Shown piece by piece: positions 1 through 6,298 of a stretch of DNA of 6,502 nucleotides. This DNA comes from Pseudomonadota bacterium. Lineage in GTDB: Bacteria > Desulfobacterota > Syntrophia > Syntrophales > UBA5619. Both the position numbers and the translations under genes were made by a program. The notes beneath the pieces were generated by a model. It was not told the origin of the DNA, searched no databases, and saw only the letters and a list, made by a program, of their open reading frames with translations. Position 1 is the first letter of the stretch; each line of letters opens with the position of its first letter. The stretch lies in contig JAHIMW010000079.1 of assembly GCA_018896355.1 (NCBI GenBank), positions 1 through 6,502 on the forward strand, read 5' to 3'.

Positions 1-113
1 AATCCCCTCCCCCCCTGGCGGGGGAGGGTTAGGGTGGGGGGGAGGTTGCCATGAAATCAGCGTATTGCAATTTCACCCACCCCCTAACCCCCTCCCGTCA
101 AGGGAGGGGGAAC
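1..113. repeat. Head-to-head pair of C/G-rich REP-like hairpins
   Basis: Two copies of a C/G-run repeat lie in opposite orientation. The left unit (about 1-40) folds as CCCTCCCCC (5-13) against GGGGGAGGG (20-28), followed by the tail GTTAGGGTGGGGG. The right unit (about 74-113) is its approximate reverse complement: it starts with CACCCACCCCCTAACC and folds as CCCCCTCCC (88-96) against GGGAGGGGG (102-110), with loop GTCAA. The spacer at about 41-73 is not repetitive. The same family recurs at 1475-1510. Such paired units resemble bacterial REP/BIME elements, which lie between genes and can form stem-loops in RNA. The right hairpin is followed at 117-120 by TTTT, so it could also end transcription from an upstream gene, but the T run is short and seven bases away. 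The left unit may continue beyond the window edge. Confidence 0.8.
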
Positions 114-209
114 CTATTTTGAAGAGTTTTGCAAGAGCCTCGGATGATCAGAGATTGGCGAACGGATTCTGTCAGCACGTTGGAAAAGTTTCACGGCAAG
201 GAGAAGGTG

Positions 210-1451
210 ATGTTCAAAAAAGCGGCCCTGATCGGTTTCATCCTGGGTCTGGCGCCCGCCCTGGCCGCGTCGGCTTCGGCCCTCACGCTCCAGGAGGCCC
301 TGGCTCAGGCCCGGGAAAACCTCCCCTCTTACCAGGCGGCGAAGAAAAAGGTTGAGTCGGCGGACGCCCTCTACGGGGCGACGCTCGGCGCTTATCTCCC
401 CAGCCTCGACGCCTCCGCGTCCCGTGACCGACACAACGGGGATCGGAACGCGTACAGCTCCACCGGATACGACGTTACCCTCTCCTACCGCCTCTTCGAC
501 GGCAAAAGGGGTGCGTCGCGCGACATCGCCGGCTTCAATCTCGAAACGCAACGGGAAGAACTCCGGAAAAACCTTCTCGAACTGGACTACCGGGTGAAGG
601 TCGCCTTTTACACGGCAGTGGCAGGCCGGGAGGTTCTGGAGCAGCGGAAAATCCAGATGGAGGACGCCCGGAAGGATCACGAGGTCGCCGAAGGAAGGAG
701 ATCGCTCGGCGCGGCGCGGCTTTCCGAGGTTCTCCAGGCCTCGGTCCGCCTCGAACAGGCCCGTTTCAACGTGGTCCAGGCGGAGGGAAATCTTCGGAAG
801 GCGCTCTCCGAACTCTACTCGCTGATCGGCAGCCCCGACGAAACCGAGGGGAGTACAGAGGGAAGCCTCGACGCGACCGGCGCCGTTCCGGAGCTGAAGA
901 CCCTCTCCGAAGCCGTCCTCGGGCGGCCGGAGATCCGCCAGGCCGAGATCGCCCTGAAGAAGGCCGAAAGCAGCCGATCGCTTGCCTGGGGAGATTTCTA
1001 CCCGACGCTCTCTGCGAACCTCTCCTACGGCCGCAGCGATGCGGGAACCCTCGGCAACCAGACGCTCGAGGATCGGAGCGCCGGCGTCACCGCCGCCTGG
1101 AACCTCTTCGAATTGGGGAAATTCTACCGGACGAAATCCGCCCGGATCGAGGTTTCGATATCCGAGGAGAACATCCGGGAGCTGAAGCGCCAGCTCCTCC
1201 TCGACTGCCGAAAGGGGTGGGAGGATCTGGTCACGGCCGTCCGGAACGAAGCCGTCGCCGCCGAACAGCTCCGCCGGGCGGAGCAGAACTACGAACAGGC
1301 CTTCGGGGAATACAAGGTCGGCAAGGGGGATATCCTATCGCTCGTCCAGGCGGAGAGTCTGCTCGCCAATGCGCGGGAACAGATCACCACCGCGCGGATG
1401 AACGCCGTTCTCGCCCGGGCGCTTCTTGAAAAGATCGCCGGCGTTAATTAG
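210..1451 (+). CDS. TolC-family outer-membrane efflux protein
   Basis: This is the outer-membrane exit channel of a tripartite efflux pump, 413 residues from ATG 210. That start has AAGGAG at 198-203 with a 6-nt gap, and it places a signal peptide at the very N-terminus (MFKK, hydrophobic to about residue 18, cleavage probably after SASA at 24). A TTG 27 codons upstream at 129 would bury the signal and has no comparable ribosome site. Two similar halves follow, as in OEP-family proteins: roughly 25-215, with TLQEALAQA and the strand motif AYLPSLDASAS (61-71), and roughly 235-410, with FYPTLSANLSYG near 263 and WNLFELGKF near 297. Long Ala/Glu/Lys-rich helices make up most of the rest, and YKVGKGDILSLVQAESLL near the end is typical of the family. 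The length is normal. The last codons (part of Val, Asn and the TAG stop) lie inside the palindromic element 1444-1537, so the native C-terminus may have been slightly altered. It is the first gene of the operon. The substrate is unknown. Confidence 0.93.
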   Translation: MFKKAALIGFILGLAPALAASASALTLQEALAQARENLPSYQAAKKKVESADALYGATLGAYLPSLDASASRDRHNGDRNAYSSTGYDVTLSYRLFDGKRGASRDIAGFNLETQREELRKNLLELDYRVKVAFYTAVAGREVLEQRKIQMEDARKDHEVAEGRRSLGAARLSEVLQASVRLEQARFNVVQAEGNLRKALSELYSLIGSPDETEGSTEGSLDATGAVPELKTLSEAVLGRPEIRQAEIALKKAESSRSLAWGDFYPTLSANLSYGRSDAGTLGNQTLEDRSAGVTAAWNLFELGKFYRTKSARIEVSISEENIRELKRQLLLDCRKGWEDLVTAVRNEAVAAEQLRRAEQNYEQAFGEYKVGKGDILSLVQAESLLANAREQITTARMNAVLARALLEKIAGVN

Positions 1452-1537
1452 GGACAGAGCCCCTATTAATTCCTCCCACACCAACCCTCCCCCGCCAAGG
1501 GGGAGGGGATTTTAATAGGGGCTCTGTCCCTAATTAA
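1444..1537. repeat. 94-bp composite palindromic (MITE/REP-like) element inside the operon
   Basis: The ends are a perfect 26-bp inverted repeat: 1444-1469 (begins TTAATTAGGGACAGAG) is the exact reverse complement of 1512-1537 (ends CTCTGTCCCTAATTAA). Each arm can also fold on itself: TTAAT(T)AGGG against CCCTATTAA, with one bulged T and a short loop. Between the arms lies a third copy of the C/G-rich repeat seen at 1-113. It begins TCCTCCCACACCAACC and contains the stem CCCTCCCCC (1485-1493) with GGGGGAGGG (1499-1507) around loop GCCAA. The element fills the tolC-adaptor gap and carries the tolC stop codon (TAG 1449-1451). No transposase is encoded, so if it is mobile it would depend on an enzyme elsewhere, for example a REP-associated tyrosine transposase (inference). 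In mRNA it would form a long stem-loop. It lacks a downstream U tract, so it is not a standard rho-independent terminator. Confidence 0.85.
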
Positions 1538-1543
1538 AAAGAT

Positions 1544-1548
1544 GGAGG
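1544..1548 (+). promoter_or_regulatory. Ribosome binding site deciding the adaptor start
   Basis: GGAGG at 1544-1548 lies 5 nt before GTG 1554. It overlaps the alternative ATG at 1542, which itself is preceded only by the A/T-rich end of the palindromic element and has no purine-rich site. This favours GTG 1554 as the adaptor start and suggests that the native gene begins just outside the inserted repeat. Confidence 0.65.
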
Positions 1549-1553
1549 AACAG

Positions 1554-2774
1554 GTGAAGAAAATAATCGTGATCGCACTCCTCGTCGTCGTCCATATCGT
1601 GGGTGGAGGATACGTCTACAAAAAGTTTTTCAAGAAACCGGAGGTCCGCGTGCTGGAGACGGGCCGCGTGGAGAAGGGGGATATCCGGGGCGTCCTCGTC
1701 GAGACCGGCATCATCAAGTCCCAGGTCGGGGCGGTCGTGAAGATCGGCGCCCGCGCGACGGGAAAGCTCGACAAAATGCACGTCAAGATCGGCGACCGGG
1801 TAAAGGCCGGACAATTGATCGCCCAGATCGACGACCGGGAGACGCAAAAGACGATCGAACAGCAGAAGGCCGCGCTCCAGGTTGCGGAGAGTACGCTTGC
1901 CCAGATCAATTTGACCTCCCCCGAGAGGATCCGGGAGGCGGAGGCGAATTTCAGCTACGCCCGCCTCGCCTTCGAACGGGAAAAGGCGCTGATCCGGAAG
2001 GAGTACACGACAAAGGATGCGCTGGACAGGGCGGAAACCCAGTTTCATGTGACGGAGGCGATCCTGAAGCGCCTGCGGGACGAATTCGCATCGCAGCAGA
2101 AGATCACCGCCGCGACCATCCGGGAAATCCGGGCGCAGCTCGAGCAGCAGGAGATCCGTCTCACCTATACCCGGATCTACTCGCCGATCCCCGGAATCAT
2201 CTCCGACGTCACCGCTCAGGAGGGGGAGACTATCGTCGCCGGCCTTCAGGTGGCGAACCTCGTCACGGTCCTGGATCCCTCGCGCCTGGAGATGTGGATC
2301 TACATCGACGAGACGGACATCGGCCGTGCGAAAACGGGCCAGAAGGTCGAATACACGGTGGACACTTATCCGGAGCGGACCTTCACCGGCACGATCGAGA
2401 AGATCAACCCCCAGCCGGTCGTCAAGGAGAACATCGTCTATTACCTCTCCACCGTGAAGGTCTCCCCGGAGGACGCCCGTTTCCTCCGGCCGGAAATGAC
2501 CACCCACGTCAAGATCGTAACCATTGAAAAGAGCGGCGTCCTGACGGTCCCGAACGCGGCGGTCAAATTCGAGAAGGGGCGCCAGATCGCCTACCGTGTG
2601 GTCAAGGGGCCGAACAAGGTGGAGAAGGCGGAGCTGAAACTCGGCATCCGCGGGGAGGACCGGACGGAGATCCTCTCCGGCGTCCCGGAGGGGACGGAGC
2701 TCGCCACGAAGCTCGTCCTGCCCACCGCCCCGGAGGTCGAGGCAAAGAAAAGCGCGAACGGAAAGCGGCCATGA
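1554..2774 (+). CDS. HlyD/MacA-type periplasmic adaptor subunit of ABC efflux pump
   Basis: This is the membrane-fusion (adaptor) protein that would link the inner-membrane ABC permeases to the TolC-like channel. From GTG 1554 it has 406 residues; ATG 1542 would add MEEQ. Residues 4-20 are a single hydrophobic N-terminal segment after MKK, a signal anchor as in MacA, with no lipobox cysteine. The lipoyl (biotinyl-like) domain is split: 60-95 (KIGARATGKLDKMHVKIGD, then VKAGQLIAQID) and about 204-237 (YTRIYSPIPGIISDVTAQEG, then GLQVANLV). Between them, about 96-203 is a long Gln/Glu/Lys/Ala-rich helical hairpin that would reach the outer-membrane channel. A beta-barrel domain follows at about 244-325 (LEMWIYIDETDIGRAKTGQK, LRPEMTTHVKI), then a membrane-proximal domain with VLTVPNAAVKFEKG at 329-342. 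The length fits the family. The stop overlaps the ATPase start as ATGA (2771-2774), so translation is probably coupled. It resembles MacA in architecture; the substrate is not predictable. Confidence 0.93.
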   Translation: MKKIIVIALLVVVHIVGGGYVYKKFFKKPEVRVLETGRVEKGDIRGVLVETGIIKSQVGAVVKIGARATGKLDKMHVKIGDRVKAGQLIAQIDDRETQKTIEQQKAALQVAESTLAQINLTSPERIREAEANFSYARLAFEREKALIRKEYTTKDALDRAETQFHVTEAILKRLRDEFASQQKITAATIREIRAQLEQQEIRLTYTRIYSPIPGIISDVTAQEGETIVAGLQVANLVTVLDPSRLEMWIYIDETDIGRAKTGQKVEYTVDTYPERTFTGTIEKINPQPVVKENIVYYLSTVKVSPEDARFLRPEMTTHVKIVTIEKSGVLTVPNAAVKFEKGRQIAYRVVKGPNKVEKAELKLGIRGEDRTEILSGVPEGTELATKLVLPTAPEVEAKKSANGKRP

Positions 2775-3454
2775 CCCCCCTGTGCCTGATGGAAGATGTC
2801 CGGAAGACCTTCCGGATGGGAGACGACGCCGTGGAGGTCCTCAAGGGGATCGACCTTGAGATCATTCCCGGGGAGTTCGCCGCCATCATGGGGACCTCCG
2901 GCTCCGGAAAATCGACGCTGATGAACCTGATCGGCTGCCTCGACGTCCCCACCTCGGGACGCTATCTGCTCGCCGGCCGGGAGGTGCTGGGGCTTCAGGA
3001 CGACGATCTCTCGGTGCTCAGGAACGCGCACATCGGCTTCGTCTTCCAGAGCTTCTACCTGCTCCCCTACGCCACGGTCTTGGAGAACGTCCTCTTGCCG
3101 ACGCTCTACCGGGAAAGCGCGATGGACCATGCCAAAGAACGGGCCGTAGAGATTCTCCGCCTCATCGGCCTGGAGGCGCGGATGCACTTCCGGCCGAACC
3201 GCCTCTCCGGGGGAGAGCAGCAGCGGGTTGCCATCTGCCGGGCGATGATGAACGATCCGGAACTTCTCCTCGCCGACGAACCGACCGGCCAACTGGACAG
3301 CAAAACGGCCGCGGAGATCATGAATCTGCTAACGAAAATGAACGAACGGGGCAAGACCGTGATCGTGGTCACCCACGACCCGGCGATAGCCGCCTGTGCG
3401 AAGCGGATCATCCGGATCAAAGACGGGGTCATCGTCGATGAACAGGCTGGTTAA
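2771..3454 (+). CDS. MacB/LolD-type ABC transporter ATP-binding protein
   Basis: This is a cytoplasmic ATPase of 227 residues, the usual size for a stand-alone MacB/LolD/FtsE-type nucleotide-binding domain. All functional motifs are intact: Walker A GTSGSGKST (41-49), Q-loop Gln93 in FVFQSFYLLPY, signature LSGGEQQR (145-152), Walker B LLLADEP (165-171) with catalytic Glu170, D-loop QLDS (174-177) and switch His202 in VVTHDPAIA. MNLIGCLDVPTSG after Walker A and the FYLLPYATVLENV stretch are typical of the MacB subfamily. PTGQLDS has Gln where Asn or Ala is more usual, a mild and probably tolerated variation. Canonical MacB fuses this domain to its permease; here it is a separate gene followed by two permeases, so one ATPase homodimer would serve a permease heterodimer (inference). 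The start overlaps the adaptor stop and the end overlaps the next gene by 17 nt. Confidence 0.95.
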   Translation: MTPLCLMEDVRKTFRMGDDAVEVLKGIDLEIIPGEFAAIMGTSGSGKSTLMNLIGCLDVPTSGRYLLAGREVLGLQDDDLSVLRNAHIGFVFQSFYLLPYATVLENVLLPTLYRESAMDHAKERAVEILRLIGLEARMHFRPNRLSGGEQQRVAICRAMMNDPELLLADEPTGQLDSKTAAEIMNLLTKMNERGKTVIVVTHDPAIAACAKRIIRIKDGVIVDEQAG

Positions 3455-4652
3455 CATCTTTTCCCAGGCCCTCCGGGCGGTCATTGCGCTGAAGCTCCGG
3501 AGCTTCTTCTGCATCCTCAGCATCGCAATCGGAATCTCGGCAATCACAGTCATCGTCGCCGCCACGGAAGGCGCCTATCAAAAGGCCTTCGACATCGTGG
3601 CCACCTTCGGCCCCGACTCCATTCTCATCGTCGGCGGCTCCGAGGAGACGCGGGGGATCGCCCGGCGGGAGAAGACCCTGACGCTGACGGACGCCGAGGC
3701 GATCCGCTCCGCCTTCGGAACGGCCTACATGGTCGTCCCGATGAGCAGCGTACGGAACGTGATCGTCTCCTACCGGGGAAACCGCTACCAGACTTCGGTG
3801 GTGGGCTCGACGAGCGACTACAGCCTCGCCTGGACCTGGCCCGTGGTCGAGGGGTCCGATTTCACCGAGGAGGATCTCAAGCGGTCGGCCAATGTCGCGC
3901 TGATCGGCCACGAGACGATGCGCGAGCTCTTCGGCGAAGACAGCCCCGTCGGAAAATTCATCCAGGTGCGGCGGATCCCGGTCCAGGTCGTCGGCGTGCT
4001 CCTGGAGCGGGGCGCTTCGCTGGGCGGCGGGAATCTCGATAACCGGGTGGTCATGCCGATCACAACGGTGATGAAAAAGCTCCAGAACGAATCCAAGTAT
4101 GTGGCGGTTCTGCGGGTCCGCTTCGAGGATCAGGAAAACATCGATCGCCGCGTCGAGGAGCTCAAAACCTTCCTTCGGGCGCAGCACCGGATCCCCGACG
4201 GGGAATCGAACGACTTTCAGATCTTCTCATCGAAGGACATCATCAAGTTTCTGGTCGCGCTGACGGGGTCGCTTGTCGCCTTCGTGGGAATCGTCGGAAT
4301 CATTTCGCTGATCGTTGCGGGTTTCGTGCTGGCGAACCTCTTCCACCTCTCCGTCCGGGAGCGAACGCGGGAGATCGGCATCCGGCGGTCCATCGGGGCG
4401 AAACGACAGGACATCCTCTACCAGTTTCTGGGCGAAGCGGTTCTGCTGACAACAGCGGGCGGCCTCTGCGGATTCCTGCTCGGGATCGCCGCCTCCGCGC
4501 TGCTGCAATACGTCGAGGCATTCCCGATCCATTTCTCATGGAAGGCGTTCGCGATCGGCCTTATCCTCTCATGGATCGTCGGGATCGTCTTCGGACTCCA
4601 GCCGGCCTCCCGCGCGGCCAACCTTGAACCCATCGAGGCGATCCGGAGCTGA
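3438..4652 (+). CDS. MacB/FtsX-family ABC permease (first of two paralogues)
   Basis: This is an inner-membrane permease of 404 residues from ATG 3438. That start overlaps the ATPase gene by 17 nt and gives MNRLVNIFSQALRAVIALKL, the usual amphipathic N-terminus before the first helix. A GTG at 3396 would add 14 non-typical residues. Topology fits a four-helix MacB fold: TM1 about 23-43, a large periplasmic MacB_PCD-type domain about 44-268 (TLTLTDAEAIR at 80-90, VALIGHETMRELFGEDSPVG at 153-172, VVMPITTVMKKL at 204-215), then the FtsX domain with TM2 about 271-302, TM3 about 334-358 and TM4 about 368-388. The conserved cytoplasmic loop VRERTREIGIRRSIGAKRQD (306-325) is present; it is the expected contact to the ATPase. 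The C-terminus ANLEPIEAIRS is a standard family ending. It is intact, paralogous to the following gene, and probably its heterodimer partner in a mechanotransmission-type pump working with the adaptor and the TolC-like protein. Confidence 0.93.
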   Translation: MNRLVNIFSQALRAVIALKLRSFFCILSIAIGISAITVIVAATEGAYQKAFDIVATFGPDSILIVGGSEETRGIARREKTLTLTDAEAIRSAFGTAYMVVPMSSVRNVIVSYRGNRYQTSVVGSTSDYSLAWTWPVVEGSDFTEEDLKRSANVALIGHETMRELFGEDSPVGKFIQVRRIPVQVVGVLLERGASLGGGNLDNRVVMPITTVMKKLQNESKYVAVLRVRFEDQENIDRRVEELKTFLRAQHRIPDGESNDFQIFSSKDIIKFLVALTGSLVAFVGIVGIISLIVAGFVLANLFHLSVRERTREIGIRRSIGAKRQDILYQFLGEAVLLTTAGGLCGFLLGIAASALLQYVEAFPIHFSWKAFAIGLILSWIVGIVFGLQPASRAANLEPIEAIRS

Positions 4653-4653
4653 C

Positions 4654-5877
4654 ATGAAACGGACACTTCTGAACCTGAAGATCGCGTTTGGCTCCCTCGG
4701 GAACTTCAAGCTCCGGACCGCGCTCGCCACCCTTGGCGTCTTCTTCGGAACCTTCTCGCTCGTCGTCGTCGGGAACCTCTCCGATTCCCTCGCGCTGAAA
4801 ACGGAGCAGGAGATCGCAAACCTCGGCCACAACCTGATCATCGTCGTGAGCGGCCAGATCCGGCGGTACGGTCCGAACACTGCCCTGATCAGCCGGGCGA
4901 CGAACCTGACGCTGGGCGACGCCGAGGCGATCGCAAACGCCCTCCCGGCCGTTTCAAGGGTCTCCCCGTCCGGATTCAAGGCCTTCCCGGTCCGGCGGGG
5001 GAACACGGTCCTCAAGGCTATCGCGGTGAACGGCGTCACACCGGATTTTGGCGAGGTGAGGAATTTCGAGATCGCGGCGGGGAGCCCCATCACGGAGGAG
5101 GACGACCGTCTCCAGCGCAAGGTCGCTCTGATCGGCCGCACGACGGCGGAAAAGCTCTTCGGCGAGGAGAACCCCGTCGGGAAGACGATCCTCATCTGGC
5201 GGGTCCCCTGCCAGATCATCGGGGTGATGGCGGAGAAGGGGTCGGACGTCGCGGGAAACGACCAAGACAACCAGCTCTTCGTCCCGCTGAAAACCTTCCT
5301 CCGGAACTTCGTGAACCAGGAAAATGTGAACATCATCTACGTCCAGGCGGTGAGCGCCGAGGCGATCGACCCGCTGCGGGGGGAGATCGAGGCGCTGCTC
5401 CGGGTGCGGCACATGATACGCAAGGGGATGAAGGACGACTTCACCGTCGTCGATCTCAAGGAGGTGACTGCGCTCAAAAGCCAGGCCATGGGACTGATTT
5501 CGGTCCTGGGAAGGATCGCGGCGGCCGCCTCTTTCCTGATCGGCGCCCTCGGCATCCTGTCGATCATGATCCTCATTGTGAACGAGCGGCGGGTTGAGAT
5601 CGGCATCCGGCGGGCCGTCGGCTCGCGCAAGCGGGACATCATCCTCCAGTTCCTGATGGAGTCCTCCTTCATCTCGGTCAGCGGTGGGATCATCGGCATG
5701 GCGGCCGGCTTTCTGATGAGCCTTGCCATTGCAAAAGTTTTGGGCTATCCTGTCAGTGTTTCCGTTCCGGGGCTCCTGCTCGCATTCGCCGCCTCCGCCC
5801 TATCCGGTATTGTGGCGGGGATCTACCCCTCGTTCAAGGCGACGCAGATCCACCCGGTGGACATCATCCGCTCCTGA
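4654..5877 (+). CDS. MacB/FtsX-family ABC permease (second paralogue)
   Basis: This is an inner-membrane permease of 407 residues. ATG 4654 starts 1 nt after the previous stop and has GGAG at 4645-4648 (5-nt gap) inside the upstream coding end; a TTG at 4624 is less likely. TM1 is about 22-42 and the periplasmic MacB_PCD-type domain about 43-278, with NLTLGDAEAIANALP (84-98), VALIGRTTAEKLFGEENPVG (157-176) and DNQLFVPLKTFL (205-216). The FtsX domain has TM2 about 280-309, TM3 about 338-362 and TM4 about 370-391. The cytoplasmic loop NERRVEIGIRRAVGSRKRDI (310-329) matches that of the first permease, and the end HPVDIIRS is typical. It aligns along its full length with the preceding gene, including 18 identical bases coding EIGIRR (4371-4388 and 5596-5613), so the pair probably arose by tandem duplication and then diverged. 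It is the last gene of the operon. No strong terminator follows. Confidence 0.93.
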   Translation: MKRTLLNLKIAFGSLGNFKLRTALATLGVFFGTFSLVVVGNLSDSLALKTEQEIANLGHNLIIVVSGQIRRYGPNTALISRATNLTLGDAEAIANALPAVSRVSPSGFKAFPVRRGNTVLKAIAVNGVTPDFGEVRNFEIAAGSPITEEDDRLQRKVALIGRTTAEKLFGEENPVGKTILIWRVPCQIIGVMAEKGSDVAGNDQDNQLFVPLKTFLRNFVNQENVNIIYVQAVSAEAIDPLRGEIEALLRVRHMIRKGMKDDFTVVDLKEVTALKSQAMGLISVLGRIAAAASFLIGALGILSIMILIVNERRVEIGIRRAVGSRKRDIILQFLMESSFISVSGGIIGMAAGFLMSLAIAKVLGYPVSVSVPGLLLAFAASALSGIVAGIYPSFKATQIHPVDIIRS

Positions 5878-6000
5878 AGGGGCTATCGATTTGGGTTCAC
5901 CACTAGCCATCCGTATCATCGCGGACCAGCGATTCAAGCCTTCGGAAGTAATGGGTTGGGGATGCTGCCCTTCCGATGTTCATGATTGTATACTGACTAC

Positions 6001-6041
6001 AATTATTAATTTGACTTTTTGCGAGGGCATCATTAATAATT
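6001..6041. repeat. AT-rich 10-bp inverted repeat (possible operator)
   Basis: AATTATTAAT (6001-6010) and ATTAATAATT (6032-6041) are perfect reverse complements separated by 21 bp. The centre-to-centre distance is about 31 bp, roughly three helical turns, so two dimers or one tetramer could bind the same face of the DNA (inference). The left arm directly abuts a -35-like hexamer and the right arm covers a -10-like hexamer. A/T-rich repeats of this length can occur by chance in AT-rich DNA. Confidence 0.45.
6011..6040 (+). promoter_or_regulatory. Candidate sigma-70-type promoter
   Basis: TTGACT (6011-6016, five of six to TTGACA) and AATAAT (6035-6040, five of six to TATAAT) are spaced by 18 bp. 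A transcript starting near 6047 would have a leader of about 250 nt before the exported-protein gene. That leader would include the near-palindrome at 6169-6193 and the hairpin at 6222-6240. This is a pattern match only. A second -10-like site, CATAAT at 6252-6257, is nearer the gene but lacks a good -35. Confidence 0.35.
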
Positions 6042-6168
6042 ATAAAAATCTTGCTGTCTCCACCATAGTTTCAAGAAAGTAAATATTTAACCTCTTTTTT
6101 TCGGCGGACTGGTCGGCAACAGAACCTGAACCCCTTTTTGAGGTTATATCTTGTCTCCATCCTTTTAC

Positions 6169-6193
6169 TGTTTTTGCCGGCGCCGACAAAACA
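6169..6193. repeat. Near-palindrome centred on CGGCGCCG
   Basis: CGGCGCCG (6178-6185) is a perfect palindrome. It is extended on both sides by TTTTG and CAAAA (6172-6176 and 6187-6191) after one C/A mismatch. With one bulged T the symmetry reaches TG 6169-6170 and CA 6192-6193. The central GC block inside T and A tracts stands out from the AT-rich surroundings. It could be a protein-binding site or part of an RNA hairpin; nothing in the sequence decides between these. Confidence 0.4.
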
Positions 6194-6221
6194 ATCAGAC
6201 AACCCCTGGCCGCACCCGATG

Positions 6222-6240
6222 GACGCCTGTGGAAGGCGTC
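6222..6240 (+). other. GC-rich stem-loop in the leader of the exported-protein gene
   Basis: GACGCCT (6222-6228) pairs perfectly with AGGCGTC (6234-6240) around the 5-nt loop GTGGA, and a G-T pair (6221/6241) can be added. It lies about 58 nt upstream of GTG 6299. No U tract follows; the next bases, CCAATATTG, form a small palindrome of their own (CAATATTG, 6243-6250). The hairpin could affect RNA stability or translation of the gene, or be a repeat remnant. Confidence 0.45.
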
Positions 6241-6298
6241 TCCAATATTGTCATAATTAAAACCGCTGGACTGCATAGCAAAACTGTGAGAAAGCAAC

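Larger units (their letters stand above)
5878..6298. other. Intergenic region after the efflux operon, no supported gene
   Basis: This 421-bp stretch separates the operon from the exported-protein gene. The first 100 bases keep the operon's GC-rich character. From about 5980 the DNA is visibly AT-richer. There is no convincing rho-independent terminator: GGCTA (5881-5885) with TAGCC (5904-5908) and TCGGAAG (5942-5948) with CTTCCGA (5970-5976) are weak hairpins without a T run. The stretch does hold a candidate promoter with a flanking inverted repeat (6001-6041), a near-palindrome at 6169-6193 and a GC-rich hairpin at 6222-6240, listed separately. Open frames crossing it on either strand show no family features, no good ribosome sites and no codon bias like the operon. 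Confidence 0.7.

Noticed and set aside
1..113. CRISPR-like array from the repeated C/G blocks
   Set aside because: Only two inverted, not direct, units with an unmatched spacer; there is no regular repeat-spacer pattern and no cas gene in the window.
119..148. Possible operon promoter TTGAAG (119-124) with GATGAT (143-148), 18-bp spacing
   Set aside because: Each hexamer matches only four of six bases, which is close to chance; the operon promoter is not identifiable with confidence.
114..680. Long minus-strand frame opposite the tolC gene, and similar frames opposite the other operon genes (for example 1530-2507, 3429-4187, 4569-5336)
   Set aside because: They are antisense shadows produced by GC-rich codon bias; their translations are Arg/Pro/Asp-rich without domain features, and the + strand genes are complete and well supported.
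1485..1541. Intra-operon terminator formed by the palindrome before the adaptor gene
   Set aside because: The stem is strong, but it is followed by TAATTAAAAAG, with A rather than T on the + strand, so standard rho-independent termination is not supported.
5881..5976. Possible rho-independent terminator after the last permease
   Set aside because: The two hairpins here have short stems, long loops and no following T run; the operon may end by another mechanism.
5951..6082. Small 43-codon frame with four cysteines starting MGWGCCPSDVHDC
   Set aside because: It is the open tail of a frame that begins inside the second permease. GGAAG at 5944-5948 is only 2 nt from the ATG, too close for a good site, and the peptide spans the promoter-like region without any recognisable motif.
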